64,000 nt of DNA from contig JAJZQH010000001.1 of assembly GCA_021810905.1 (NCBI GenBank), positions 1-64,000 of the forward strand, read 5' to 3'. The position numbers and the translations under genes are program-made. Positions 7,288 through 18,134 of the stretch are shown here, piece by piece; position 1 is the stretch's first letter, and each line of letters opens with the position of its first letter. The DNA comes from a bacterium (GTDB lineage Bacteria > UBA10199 > 2-02-FULL-44-16 > JAAZCA01). The notes under the pieces were generated by a model, which was given only the letters and a program-made list of their open reading frames with translations, was not told where the DNA came from and did not search any database.

Positions 7288-8670
7288 TTATTGTATCATC
7301 CCGATATCGCTGCCGAGATACGACTTGATCATTCCAGCCAGGTCGTTTGCCATGGTGCGTATGCGGCAGTGGTCCGCGCCTTCCACCATGACGCGCGCTA
7401 TATTTTCCGTTCCTGAATACCTGAGCAAAAGCCGCCCTCCTTCGCCAAGCTCGCCCTGGAACGATTTCAGCGCGTGGGCGATCTCGGGGATTTCCGTGAA
7501 TTCGCGTTTGCGCAGGACCTCTATGTCGACTCGCACCTGAGGATACGGTTCGAAGACTCGGGCCAGTTCCGAGAGGGTTCTCTCTTCCCTGAGCATGATG
7601 GCGAGCACGTTTAGAGCTCCCATGATGCCGTCGCCGGTCGTGTTGTGATTGAGGAAGATGAGGTGTCCGGACTGCTCGCCGCCCAGATTGAAGCCACCCT
7701 CGCGCATGGCATTTATGACGTAGCGGTCGCCCACCTTCGTGCGCACGACGTCGATGCCGCGATCGCGCAGCGCACGATCGAGCGCCAGGTTGCTCATGAT
7801 AGTTGCAACGAGCGTATTCTTATTGAGTACGCCCCTGGACTTCTTGTCTATCGCCGCCAGCGCCATGATTACGTCGCCGTCAATGATGTCGCCCTTTTCG
7901 TCGCACATGATTACGCGGTCCGCGTCCCCGTCGAGCGCGATGCCGGCGTTTGCGTGTACCTTGCGCACGATCTCGCCCAGCCTCTCCGTGTGAAGCGAAC
8001 CGCATTCTTCGTTGATGTTGATGCCGTCCGGATGGGTGCCGAGTTCGATGACCTCAGCTCCAAGTTCGGTGAATACCGCCGGCGCCACGCGATAGCCTGC
8101 GCCGTTTGCGCAATCCACGACCAGCCTCATTCCATCGAGCGTGAGGGCATTCGGGAACGTGCCTTTGAGAAACTGGATATATCGGCCTGCAGCGTCATCT
8201 ATTCTATGCGCCCTGCCTATCTCAATGCCCGTGGGTCGTAAGACACCCGACATGCCGTTTCTTATGAACTCTTCCATCTCTAGCTCAAGTTCATCGGGAA
8301 GTTTGAAACCGTCGCGATCGAAAAACTTGATGCCATTATCGTCAAAGGGATTATGCGACGCGGAAATCACGACACCTGCATCAGCGCGCATGCTCCTTGC
8401 GATGAACGCGATTCCGGGCGTGGGCAAAGGGCCCACGAGCATAACATCAGCGCCCATGGAGCAGACGCCTGATGCAAGGGCTGTTTCAAGCATATAGCCG
8501 GATAGCCTCGTGTCCTTGCCCACCACGATCTTGTGTTTATGACCGCCGCTGCGAAAGAGGGCCGCCACGGCGCGGCCGAGCCCAAGCGCCATCTCGGAAT
8601 CCATCGGGTGTTGATTGGCCTTGCCGCGTACTCCGTCGGTACCGAAGATCTCTCTCACAGGTTTTTTCAT
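7288..8670 (-). CDS. glmM: Phosphoglucosamine mutase
   Basis: GlmM interconverts glucosamine-6-phosphate and glucosamine-1-phosphate on the way to UDP-GlcNAc for peptidoglycan and lipopolysaccharide. It has 460 residues, slightly longer than the usual 445-450. The N-terminal [11 protein letters not shown] is diagnostic. The phosphorylated serine lies in [16 protein letters not shown] at about residue 105. The metal-binding loop DGDADRV and the sugar-binding GGEQSGHL follow, and the phosphate-binding [15 protein letters not shown] is near the C-terminus. The start at 8670 is fixed by an AGGGGG site. The gene shares a transcription unit with pdxJ. A word-repeat block separates it from folP upstream. 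Confidence 0.95.
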   Translation of the reverse strand: MKKPVREIFGTDGVRGKANQHPMDSEMALGLGRAVAALFRSGGHKHKIVVGKDTRLSGYMLETALASGVCSMGADVMLVGPLPTPGIAFIARSMRADAGVVISASHNPFDDNGIKFFDRDGFKLPDELELEMEEFIRNGMSGVLRPTGIEIGRAHRIDDAAGRYIQFLKGTFPNALTLDGMRLVVDCANGAGYRVAPAVFTELGAEVIELGTHPDGININEECGSLHTERLGEIVRKVHANAGIALDGDADRVIMCDEKGDIIDGDVIMALAAIDKKSRGVLNKNTLVATIMSNLALDRALRDRGIDVVRTKVGDRYVINAMREGGFNLGGEQSGHLIFLNHNTTGDGIMGALNVLAIMLREERTLSELARVFEPYPQVRVDIEVLRKREFTEIPEIAHALKSFQGELGEGGRLLLRYSGTENIARVMVEGADHCRIRTMANDLAGMIKSYLGSDIGMIQ

Positions 8671-8743
8671 GATGTTGCCCCCTTGACGAAAGATTCGGGC
8701 CCAATACAGGAAATCGATAGAGATATCAAGTAAATACAAAAAG

Positions 8744-8867
8744 GCAGAATTCAGAATCCAGAAGTCAGAATACAGAATGACATATGAACAAGCCTTCTAC
8801 TGACTTCTGGATTCTGGTTTCTTTACATGCCATTCTGGATTCTGACTTCTGTATTCTGAATTCTGGT
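8744..8867. repeat. Word-repeat hairpin (CAGAATT word), the longest arms in the window
   Basis: The left arm (8744-8778) and the far right arm (about 8831-8866) are inverted copies of 35 bases differing at only two positions. They are built from 7-base words CAGAATT, CAGAATC, CAGAAGT and CAGAATA. A third, shorter arm fragment (8800-8818) lies in the loop. The block starts just after the folP stop codon. Confidence 0.93.
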
Positions 8868-9685
8868 TTATCCCCTACATGCGCAATACATATCCGTGAA
8901 GCGCTTTGTCGGGCCCACGTCATGCACGCGCAGGATGGATGCACCGCCATCTATTGCTATGGCGAGCGTGGCGAGTGTGCCTTCAAGTCGATTCTCAATA
9001 TCAACATCCAATATCTTACCGATAAAAGATTTTCTGGATGTTCCAATGACGATTGGTGCGTTGAGATCACACAGATCCGCGAGCCGTCTGAGTATTGTCA
9101 CGTTGTCGGTTACCGTCTTGCCGAAGCCTATGCCGGGATCGATCATTATATTCCTGCGATGAATTCCCGCAGAGATTGCGCGCGATATTGCGTCGGATAA
9201 AAAAGCAGTGATCTCTGTCATGAGGTCCGTGTAATGCGGCGCTTCCTGCATAGTGCGCGGCGTGCCCTTCATATGCATGATGCAGACCGGTATCCCTGTC
9301 CTAGCTGCAACGGTAAAGAGCTCGTTATCGAACCTGCCGGCTGATACGTCGTTGAGCATGTCGGCGCCCGCTTCTATCGCCCTGTGAAGTACGAAGGATT
9401 TGCTCGTATCTATGGATATTGCGCAGTCCCGATGTTTTTTTACGCCCTCAATGACCGGGATCACTCGCATCAACTCATCTTCGGCTGAAACGGGTTCAGC
9501 GCCCGGTCGCGTCGATTCGCCGCCAACGTCGATGATGTCAGCCCCTTCATCCACGAGCCTGATGGCGTGCTCCACCGCTGCCGCAGTGTTCGAGTATATG
9601 CCACCGTCGGAGAACGAATCTGGAGTCACGTTGACGATGCCCATGATTGCGGGTCTGGCCGTACTCAAGTGGAATGATCCTATCT

Positions 9686-9689
<4 letters not shown>
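8868..9689 (-). CDS. folP: Dihydropteroate synthase
   Basis: FolP joins p-aminobenzoate to 6-hydroxymethyl-dihydropterin pyrophosphate in folate synthesis and is the sulfonamide target. The protein has 273 residues, a normal TIM-barrel length. The first signature is [15 protein letters not shown] (residues 16-30). The second is [15 protein letters not shown]. The pterin-binding lysine is in GTSRKSFIG, and the C-terminal RVHDV is conserved. ATG 9689 overlaps the ftsH stop (ATGA), matching the classical ftsH-folP-glmM order of proteobacteria. A CAGAATT word hairpin follows immediately after the stop. Confidence 0.96.
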
Positions 9690-11632
<1,943 letters not shown>

Positions 11633-11697
11633 TTCCCCTCCTGAGCTGTAACGTGTCCTGCGAAATTAACCGAGAAAGGCCTGCGGCGCAACATCTA

Positions 11698-12687
11698 TCA
11701 GCGATGGATGGTGCAGATTTGGCCGGCCTTTGTGAAGCGCAGCCCTGCCGGCAAACGGTACTCGCCCGCGGACTTTTGGGCGCAGGCGATATGATCGATG
11801 CGCGCGAGCTGATCTGCGTTGAGGTCCCTTGTGCTGCCGGCCATGCGTTCGAAGGCGATCCGAATCAGACGCCTGCGGATTGACGCGGGAAACGCCTTGT
11901 AGGTGTCGATGTTGATCGCCACACCTTCTCCCCTGGTCGCCGGATCGGCGACCAGGGCCTCATCGAGGGATGCCTCTGCAATGGCGTCCAGCGCGTCGTC
12001 ATCGTCAGCGAGGCGAAGCGCCGTCTGGGAGAGAGTATCCTCGATACGAGGATTGAATTCGCGCAGGAGCGGTATGAGGCGATGTCGCACGGAATTTCTG
12101 CGATATTTGATCTTTGCATTCGTCCTGTCTTCGCGAAACGCGATGCGCCTCTCCTTCGCATATAACGCGATGTCCGATCTCGCTGCATCCAGCAGCGGCC
12201 TCACTATGCGCACGCCTGCCTGCATCGACATAAAAGCCATGCCCCGCAGGCCCGTAAGGCCGGAGCCTCGCAGCAGGTGGAGAAGAACCGTCTCCGCCTG
12301 ATCGCCAGCGTGATGTGCAAGGCAGATCGCAGATGCCCCGTGTTTTTCGGCCAGCTGAGAGAAGAAATCGTATCGCAGGCGCCGGGCAGCGTCCTGGAGG
12401 TTCTTCCCCTTTGGCGGCTTGAGGCTCGCCGTTTCCAAGGGAATGCCGTAGCGCAGGGCCGCTTTTTTTACGAGCGCTTCATCCGCGTTGGACTCCCTGC
12501 CGCGCAACTTGTAATTAACGTGCGCCGCGATGATCGAAAGATTCATGCTCGGTGACAGGCGGCAGAGCAGATCCAGCATGACCATTGAATCGATACCCCC
12601 GGAGACGGCGGCAACTATCCGATCGCCTTTGTCGATGAGGGACCTGCTGACTATGCATCTGCGAAAATTTGGATATAACATAATCAT
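11698..12687 (-). CDS. tilS: tRNA(Ile)-lysidine synthetase
   Basis: TilS modifies cytidine 34 of tRNA-Ile2 to lysidine, which changes its decoding from AUG to AUA. The PP-loop SGGIDS is at residues 29-34, and CLAHHAGDQAETVLLHLLRGSGLTGLRG-type active-site sequence is near 130-155 (HHAGDQAET core). The protein has 329 residues, so it lacks most of the long C-terminal domains of the E. coli enzyme and resembles shorter bacterial forms. ATG 12687 and ATG 12681 are both possible starts and neither has a clear ribosome site. A GTACGTTG word hairpin starts 8 bases upstream of the start codon, so the original leader may have been displaced. Confidence 0.92.
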   Translation of the reverse strand: MIMLYPNFRRCIVSRSLIDKGDRIVAAVSGGIDSMVMLDLLCRLSPSMNLSIIAAHVNYKLRGRESNADEALVKKAALRYGIPLETASLKPPKGKNLQDAARRLRYDFFSQLAEKHGASAICLAHHAGDQAETVLLHLLRGSGLTGLRGMAFMSMQAGVRIVRPLLDAARSDIALYAKERRIAFREDRTNAKIKYRRNSVRHRLIPLLREFNPRIEDTLSQTALRLADDDDALDAIAEASLDEALVADPATRGEGVAINIDTYKAFPASIRRRLIRIAFERMAGSTRDLNADQLARIDHIACAQKSAGEYRLPAGLRFTKAGQICTIHR

Positions 12688-12694
12688 ATGAAAG

Positions 12695-12834
12695 AGTACG
12701 TTAGTACGTTAGTACTTTGGTACAACATCTTGTGGAATATCTCGTTAGGTCACTGCAGTTGTACCAACGTACTAACGTACCAACGTACCAACGTACGTAT
12801 TTCAGATTTTGTACTATCGTACTATCGTACGGTT
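12695..12834. repeat. Word-repeat hairpin (GTACGTTG family) plus an extra GTACGATA block
   Basis: The left arm (12695-12726) and right arm (12758-12798) are inverted copies of the GTACGTTG word with a loop of about 30 bases. A further block (12807-12834) uses GTACTATC words and is preceded by TTTCAGATTTTG. It overlaps the end of the carbonic anhydrase gene and supplies its stop codon. Confidence 0.9.
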
Positions 12835-13334
12835 TTCTTGTACTGCGCGGCAAGCTCGGCGTAACTCCCGGCGTAACCAGCGACGACGCGGGACTCTTCG
12901 TCGGAGACCTTCCTGCTGACCTTGGCCGGCATGCCCAGGACTAGCGAGCGCGGCGGGATGATGGTTCCTTCAGTCACTACGGCGCCGGCTCCTATAATGC
13001 TCTCGTCGCCGATCGTTGCTCCGTTCATCACTACGGCGCCCATGCCGATGAGGACGCGATCGCCTATCGTACAGCCGTGGAGTATCGCTCGGTGGCCGAC
13101 CGTGACGTCATCGCCAACGACGAGTCCCTCGCCCATATCGGTGTGAAGCACGCAGAGATCCTGGATGTTCGTGCGGCAGCCTATACGGATAGATCCTATA
13201 TCTGCGCGCACGACTGCGTTGAACCAGAGGCTGGAGCCTTCGCTCACGAAGGCATTGCCGATCACGTGTGCGCCTTCGGCTATAAAGCAGCTGGCGTGAA
13301 TTTGAGGGCTCTTTCCTCCGAATGGGGAGATCAT
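12822..13334 (-). CDS. Gamma-carbonic anhydrase family protein (YrdA/CaiE-like hexapeptide protein)
   Basis: This 170-residue left-handed beta-helix protein belongs to the gamma-carbonic anhydrase family, which forms trimers with a metal at each subunit interface. The three metal-ligand histidines are visible at H64 (VLHTD), H81 (TVGHR) and H86 (ILHGC). Hexapeptide repeats run from about 30 to 140. Whether it is an active anhydrase or a ferripyochelin-binding-type homologue cannot be told. The start at 13334 has a GGAGG site and overlaps the vanZ-like stop (ATGA). The last codons TVR-stop lie inside a GTACGATA word repeat, so the C-terminus probably ends at a repeat-derived stop codon. Confidence 0.9.
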   Translation of the reverse strand: MISPFGGKSPQIHASCFIAEGAHVIGNAFVSEGSSLWFNAVVRADIGSIRIGCRTNIQDLCVLHTDMGEGLVVGDDVTVGHRAILHGCTIGDRVLIGMGAVVMNGATIGDESIIGAGAVVTEGTIIPPRSLVLGMPAKVSRKVSDEESRVVAGYAGSYAELAAQYKKTVR

Positions 13335-13729
13335 CTTTCGCCTCCAGAAACAATTGTCGCACGCCTGCCGGCGCATATTTTCGCAACGATGACCGCAACG
13401 ATAACGCCGGCAGTCGCTCCGGTGGCATCCGCCGCTACATCCCAGACGCTGCAAGAACGCCCGGGCACAAAGAACTGATGAATTTCGTCAAACGCCCCGT
13501 ACGCGATGGCGAGGCCTGCCGCAAGAAGAGGCGTTACGTAATACCCCGCCGACTCAGTTACGCGCAAGGACCATGCACACAGAAACGCGAGCCCGCCGTA
13601 CAGAAAGAAATGGATGATCTTGTCCGCAAAGAAAAACGAAGGCATTCCGCTCCACGGTCTTGAAGAGAGATAAAAAATGACGGCTGCATAGGAAAGTGTG
13701 ATGAGCCAGCGGATGTATTTCATATGCAT
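13331..13729 (-). CDS. VanZ-like membrane protein
   Basis: This 132-residue integral membrane protein has four predicted hydrophobic segments (about 8-24, 38-55, 66-83 and 105-125). Its VanZ-like signature is GAFDEIHQFFVPGRSCSVWD at about 78-97. Known VanZ proteins affect teicoplanin resistance, but most family members have no assigned role. The start could be ATG 13729 or ATG 13723. The stop overlaps the carbonic anhydrase start by 4 bases, so the two genes form a coupled pair. This pair is bounded on both sides by blocks of the same GTACGATA/AAAATCTGAAA repeat in inverted orientation. Confidence 0.82.
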   Translation of the reverse strand: MHMKYIRWLITLSYAAVIFYLSSRPWSGMPSFFFADKIIHFFLYGGLAFLCAWSLRVTESAGYYVTPLLAAGLAIAYGAFDEIHQFFVPGRSCSVWDVAADATGATAGVIVAVIVAKICAGRRATIVSGGER

Positions 13730-13756
13730 GTTATGCGCGACGGTGCAAAATCTGAA

Positions 13757-13874
13757 AACCGTACGATGGTACGTTGGTACGTTGGTACTCTGGTACGTTT
13801 GTACAACGGCAGAGTTATTACAAGGTTGCCACTACGGTTTTGTACCAGAGTACTATCGTACCATCGTACGGTTT
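13757..13874. repeat. Word-repeat hairpin (GTACGTTG/GTACGATG words)
   Basis: The left arm (13757-13806) starts AAACCGTACGATGGTACG and the right arm (13838-13874) ends CGTACCATCGTACGGTTT, a long inverted match. The left arm carries two extra 8-base units. The loop is about 30 bases. The hairpin fills the gap between the vanZ-like gene and the bifunctional nuclease gene. Confidence 0.93.
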
Positions 13875-13878
13875 AATT

Positions 13879-14406
13879 TCACATTTTGTATTTTCCGAAG
13901 TCTTCCGGCGAGAGATTTTCAAGTATTTCGGCCCATTTCTGCTTCTTCATCTCTTCCTTTGAGCCTTCCTTGGCGAGGTCGATCTTGCGCGATTTGTCGA
14001 TCACGTGCCTTGCCACATAGATAGGCGCCTTGGCACGCAGGGCGACTGCGATCGCGTCCGACGGCCTTGAATCCATCACGAATTCATCGTCGCCCCTGGC
14101 CAGAAGAATTCTCGAATAAAAAGTGTTATCCGCCAGATCGTTTACCTCCACTCGCTTGACGGAGATGCCGACCTCTTCCAGAATATTCCTGAGCAGGTCG
14201 TGGGTCATCGGCCTGGAAAGGTGAATGTGTTCGAGTTCCGTGGCGATGGCCGAGGCCTCTATGAGGCCTATCCAGATCGGCAGCGCGCATTTCTCCTCCA
14301 GGTCTTTGAGGATGATTATAGGCATGCTGGTGAAAGGATCGATCGTGAGTCCCGTCACCTTCATTTGTAGAAAATCCGGCTTGGTTTCCATGTGTTGCCC
14401 CATCAT
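13879..14406 (-). CDS. Bifunctional nuclease domain protein (DUF151)
   Basis: This 175-residue protein has the BFN/DUF151 domain over about residues 14-135. Diagnostic stretches are LPIWIGLIEASAIA, RPMTHDLL and DSRPSDAIAVALRAKAPIYV. Some members have reported DNase/RNase activity and others are annotated only as conserved proteins, so the substrate here is open. The C-terminal 40 residues are charged and rich in Lys and Glu. ATG 14406 overlaps the miaB stop, giving a miaB-bfn coupled pair. The stop codon lies five bases from the word-repeat hairpin at 13757-13874. Confidence 0.88.
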   Translation of the reverse strand: MMGQHMETKPDFLQMKVTGLTIDPFTSMPIIILKDLEEKCALPIWIGLIEASAIATELEHIHLSRPMTHDLLRNILEEVGISVKRVEVNDLADNTFYSRILLARGDDEFVMDSRPSDAIAVALRAKAPIYVARHVIDKSRKIDLAKEGSKEEMKKQKWAEILENLSPEDFGKYKM

Positions 14407-15725
14407 TGCACCATCTCCGCTGACAGCGAATTGTCGTGCGCCGCTGTAATTGCGACGGGCACTATAGACCCAACGAGGTTGGGATGGCCAGCAAAATGTA
14501 CGATGCGGTTGTCGGGCAACCTGCCCGTCACCAGTCCGTTATTCATGCGATCCATGCCAGTGGCAAGGGCTTCCGCCCTCTTGCCGACGAGCGCCTCGTT
14601 GCGCGCGCGAGAGGTGCGCCTCTGCAGATCGAGAAGCACCGAGAGGCGGCGTTCCTTATCTGCAAGCGGCACATCGTCTTCCATTTTCTCCGCTGCCTCC
14701 GTGCCGGGGCGCGGTGAATATTTGAAGGCAAAGGCCTGATCGAATTCCGCTTCGCGCATGAGCCGCAGCGTATCCTCGAAGTCTGCTTCTGTTTCGCCCG
14801 GGAAACCGACTATGAGATCTGTAGTAATCGCCAAACCGGTTCTTGCCGCGCGCAGAGATCTCACGATATCCAGATATCTTTCGCGAGAATATCCACGGCG
14901 CATATTTTTCAATACGGCGTTCGAGCCGGCCTGTACGGGCAGATGAATATGAGGACAGAGTTTTTCGTTCTCCGCGTATTCGCGCACGAGATCCTCCCCT
15001 ATCCAGAGGGGATGCGGAGAGGTGAAACGTATGCGCATGATATCGGTCTCACGGGCGATGCGACCTATGAGCGCAGCCAGACCTCCGCGTCCGTATGACG
15101 AGACATTCTGTCCGAGCAGCGTGACTTCCTTTGCGCCCAGACTCGCTAGCCTGCCGACTTCGGCAACGATCTCATCTTCAGGGCGTGAAATCTCCCGGCC
15201 ACGCACGGATGGAACAATGCAATAACTGCATGCGCAATTGCACCCTTTTGACACCAGAACAAATTCCGTGATTCGTGACTCGTGATTCGTCACTCGTAAC
15301 GTCGCATCGGGAAAACGATATTCCTTGGGATCGTCGATCAGATCGAGCGCCCACGCCCTGTTTCCCGCGCGTGCATGCTCGATGAGCTCTGGAAGCCGCC
15401 ACAGCTGGTCCGGACCAAAGACAAAATCAACGCCAGGGTAACGATCGAGGAGAGAAACGCCATCCTGCTGGGCAACGCATCCGCATACGCCCACGAGCGC
15501 TGAGGGTTTTTGCCTCTTGAACGTCGGCGCCCTTCCAATTTCAGATATGGCCTTGTGCCTGGCCTTCTCTCTTATCGTGCAGGTGTTGAACAGGATGAGA
15601 TCGGCTTGCTCAGGAAGATCAGTCGAAACGTAACCAAGGCCGCGCAGCATGAGCTCTATCTTCTGAGAATCATGCTCGTTCATCTGGCAACCGAAGGTCT
15701 TGATGTACACACGTTTGAGATGCAT
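14403..15725 (-). CDS. miaB: tRNA-2-methylthio-N6-dimethylallyladenosine synthase MiaB
   Basis: This radical SAM methylthiotransferase adds the 2-methylthio group to i6A37 of tRNA. In the 440-residue form starting at 15725, the UPF0004 domain has Cys13 (KTFGCQMNEHDS), Cys49 and Cys83 for the auxiliary cluster. The radical SAM cluster cysteines are 162, 166 and 169 (GCNCACSYC). A TRAM domain follows at about 375-435. The N-terminal extension upstream of 15725 overlaps the PqqD-like gene and is not used. Residues 144-153 (RVTNHESRIT) are a translated 7-base word repeat in the linker between the two domains. The frame is intact, so the enzyme is probably functional. Confidence 0.94.
   Translation of the reverse strand: MHLKRVYIKTFGCQMNEHDSQKIELMLRGLGYVSTDLPEQADLILFNTCTIREKARHKAISEIGRAPTFKRQKPSALVGVCGCVAQQDGVSLLDRYPGVDFVFGPDQLWRLPELIEHARAGNRAWALDLIDDPKEYRFPDATLRVTNHESRITEFVLVSKGCNCACSYCIVPSVRGREISRPEDEIVAEVGRLASLGAKEVTLLGQNVSSYGRGGLAALIGRIARETDIMRIRFTSPHPLWIGEDLVREYAENEKLCPHIHLPVQAGSNAVLKNMRRGYSRERYLDIVRSLRAARTGLAITTDLIVGFPGETEADFEDTLRLMREAEFDQAFAFKYSPRPGTEAAEKMEDDVPLADKERRLSVLLDLQRRTSRARNEALVGKRAEALATGMDRMNNGLVTGRLPDNRIVHFAGHPNLVGSIVPVAITAAHDNSLSAEMVQ
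15266..15300. repeat. Heptamer word repeat inside miaB
   Basis: Five 7-base words (CGTGATT, CGTGACT, CGTGATT, CGTCACT, CGTAACG) are in tandem within the miaB coding sequence. They encode ten extra residues without a frameshift. The word differs from those of the intergenic hairpins. A clear inverted partner arm was not found nearby. Confidence 0.82.
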
Positions 15726-15745
15726 GGCTTCCAAGGCGTACGCTT

Positions 15746-16093
15746 TTATGTCGAGGTCAGCAGTTTCACGAATTTGTCTCGATACAGGAGTATGAGGAAC
15801 TGCTGCAGCCTTTGCTCGGCGGGTTCCACGCGTTCGCCGAAATGTTCGCGCATTGCGTTGACGATTTCGGTAAAGCGCGTTTTCCCGTCCATGCGATGCC
15901 ACGCGAAGCTGCCGATCTCATCGAGCTTAACGCGGATGTGAGGCCGCTTGAGCCTGGGCTGCAGCCAGCGCGCGAGCGGCCCCTTTCTGAAACGAGGGAC
16001 AAGAAGGACGGCCCGTTCTTCCGGGCCGTCCTCCCATTTCATATCGTGCATTGGAACTACGTCATGCCATTGCTGAAGGCGGTGCTGGTTCAT
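15746..16093 (-). CDS. PqqD-like (RRE-type) small protein
   Basis: This 115-residue protein resembles the PqqD family, small winged-helix chaperones that bind peptide leaders for radical SAM and other modifying enzymes. The match covers about residues 30-112: VPRF near the start, IRVKLDEIGSFAWHRMDG in the middle, then G-x-T-F-x-EIV and a helix-rich C-terminus. The start at 16093 lies within the last 32 bases of the OPT transporter gene and has a GGGAGT site, so the two genes overlap and are likely coupled. miaB follows 20 bases later. No precursor peptide gene was recognised nearby. A structural role with the transporter or a peptide is a guess. Confidence 0.7.
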   Translation of the reverse strand: MNQHRLQQWHDVVPMHDMKWEDGPEERAVLLVPRFRKGPLARWLQPRLKRPHIRVKLDEIGSFAWHRMDGKTRFTEIVNAMREHFGERVEPAEQRLQQFLILLYRDKFVKLLTST

Positions 16094-18080
16094 CAGGACT
16101 CCCTGCGTTAGCGAGCGGTATCTTGATCAGTATAAGCGCAAGAAGCGCGAACACTATGATCCCGCCGATGAAAGACGGATTCTCAATGAGCGCAGGCAAA
16201 GATATGTTCTTGAAGGCCAGCGATGCGATCACAAGGCCCATGAGTGCCTCGCCCGCGATGAAGCCTGAGGAGAGGAGTACGCCGTTGTTCTCCATTCGGA
16301 TCTTCTGCGCGTCATTGAATTTCCTGCGCTTTGCCAGCATATCGGCCGCGCCGCGGATCATGCCGCCCACGAATATTGCGGCTATCGTCTCAAATGGCAG
16401 GTACATGCCGACCGATACGAGCATCGGGCTGCGGACCTGCACGCAGATCATGGCCACGGCCATGACCATGCCGACTATGACGAGGGGCCACGCCATCTCG
16501 TGCGCCACGATTCCCTGCGTGAGCATCGCCATGAGGCCCGCCTGCGGGGCAGGCAAAGCCCTTCCTCCGAAGCCCATTCCGCCGGCATTGATGTCGCCCT
16601 GATGCAGGATCATGAGCGGGTAGAACATCACGGCCGAGGCAACAAGCACGCCGATTATATCGCCGATCTGCATCTTCCACGGCGTACCGCCGAGTATATG
16701 ACCGACCTTGAGATCCTGCAGCATCTCGCCTGCGACTGCCGAGGAGACACATACCACAGCCGCCACTCCGAGCACGGCGGCAACTCCGGAAATGCCGGAT
16801 ACGCCCAGGAAGAGCATGAGCAGCGCTGCTACGATGAGCGTTGAAATAGTGAGACCGGAAACCGGGTTGTTGGACGAACCTATCATGCCCACGAGATATC
16901 CGGAGACCGCCGCGAAGAAGAAGCCGGCTATCACCATGACTACGGTGGCCACGACCGACGCGGTTACGTCCTTGCAGAAATGATAATAGAGAAAACCCAT
17001 CGCGATGGAGACCAGTATAATAAGAGGTGCGACGATGCTGAAGTTGATGTCCTTGTCCAGCCTGCTCTTCTCCTCGCCGGCTGTAGCTGCCTTTTTCAGA
17101 TCGCTCAGGGAGCGCGTGAGGCCGAGGCCGAGGTTTTTACGCATGCGGTAGAGCGTGTAAGCCGCAGAGACGAGCATTCCGCCGATAGCTATGGGGCGCA
17201 CAAGAAATTTCCATACGCCGTACGCCATCGTCACCCATGTGATCTCAGTGCCCTGCTGAGCGAGTATCGGTTCCAGATCGGGACCCACGAAGTAGAGCAG
17301 CAGCGGAACGAGCAGTCCCCACGAGAGCAGTCCGCCTGCGAAGTTGAGCGCCGCAAGCCTTGGCCCGATGATGTAGCCGACGCCAATGTACGCCGGAGAA
17401 ACCGCTGGAGTGGTGAGCAGCGTGCCGCCGCCTGCGGTGATCTTTGTGATGAGTTCGCCCTTGCCGGTGAATACGCCGACGCCGGTCTTGGCAAATAAAA
17501 TGAATTTTTCCCAGCTGGTGGCAAATATCTTGAGTGCTCCGGCCAGCTGTATCACAGCGCCGAAAATGAGCGCGCCGAAGAGGTACTTTGCGCCGGTGCC
17601 GCCGTGCCGGCCGGCCTTGTGAATTTCGGATGCAGCCACGGACTCAGGATACGGAAGTTCTGCATCTTCAACCATCACGCGGCGGAGCATGGTGACGAAC
17701 AGTATGCCGAGCGTTCCTCCGACGAGCATGATTGCTGTGGCATCCAGATAATGCGAAGGTCCGAAATCAGGCCAGACCCTTGCAAGAAAGAACGCCGGTA
17801 TCGTGAAGATGGCGCCGGCAGCCACGGATTCGCCGATGGAGCCCACGGTTCGAGCGATGTTCTCCTCAAGAATGGAACCGCGGAAGATCCTGAGAATCGC
17901 CATGCCGAGCACTGCCGCAGGATACGTGGCGGCGATGGTCATGCCGGCCTTGAGCCCCAGATACGCGTTTGCGGCGCCCAGGATCACGGTCATCACCAAT
18001 CCAAGCACGAGGGCTCTGATCGTGAACTCTCTCAGATCGGTCTTCTCAGGAACGTAAGGCTTGAACTCGCGTTTCTCCAT
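16062..18080 (-). CDS. OPT-family oligopeptide transporter (copy 1)
   Basis: This 672-residue integral inner-membrane protein belongs to the OPT family, proton-coupled importers of small peptides or metal chelates. The N-terminal VPEKTDLREFTIRALVLG and GAANAYLGLKAGMTIAA are family hallmarks. The sequence holds about 14-16 hydrophobic segments. A conserved loop, SSNNPVSGLT, is near residue 410, and LKVGHILGGTPWKMQIGDI is near 470. ATG 18080 has a GGGGGA site. A paralogue (copy 2) lies on the opposite strand at 18738, separated by an NTF2-like gene. The PqqD-like gene overlaps its 3' end. The substrate is unknown. Confidence 0.92.
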   Translation of the reverse strand: MEKREFKPYVPEKTDLREFTIRALVLGLVMTVILGAANAYLGLKAGMTIAATYPAAVLGMAILRIFRGSILEENIARTVGSIGESVAAGAIFTIPAFFLARVWPDFGPSHYLDATAIMLVGGTLGILFVTMLRRVMVEDAELPYPESVAASEIHKAGRHGGTGAKYLFGALIFGAVIQLAGALKIFATSWEKFILFAKTGVGVFTGKGELITKITAGGGTLLTTPAVSPAYIGVGYIIGPRLAALNFAGGLLSWGLLVPLLLYFVGPDLEPILAQQGTEITWVTMAYGVWKFLVRPIAIGGMLVSAAYTLYRMRKNLGLGLTRSLSDLKKAATAGEEKSRLDKDINFSIVAPLIILVSIAMGFLYYHFCKDVTASVVATVVMVIAGFFFAAVSGYLVGMIGSSNNPVSGLTISTLIVAALLMLFLGVSGISGVAAVLGVAAVVCVSSAVAGEMLQDLKVGHILGGTPWKMQIGDIIGVLVASAVMFYPLMILHQGDINAGGMGFGGRALPAPQAGLMAMLTQGIVAHEMAWPLVIVGMVMAVAMICVQVRSPMLVSVGMYLPFETIAAIFVGGMIRGAADMLAKRRKFNDAQKIRMENNGVLLSSGFIAGEALMGLVIASLAFKNISLPALIENPSFIGGIIVFALLALILIKIPLANAGSPDEPAPPSAMA

Positions 18081-18134
18081 GACTTCCCCCTTTGAGATTA
18101 TTATTGGGAGCTCAACTTCAATCGGCGTGAGGCG

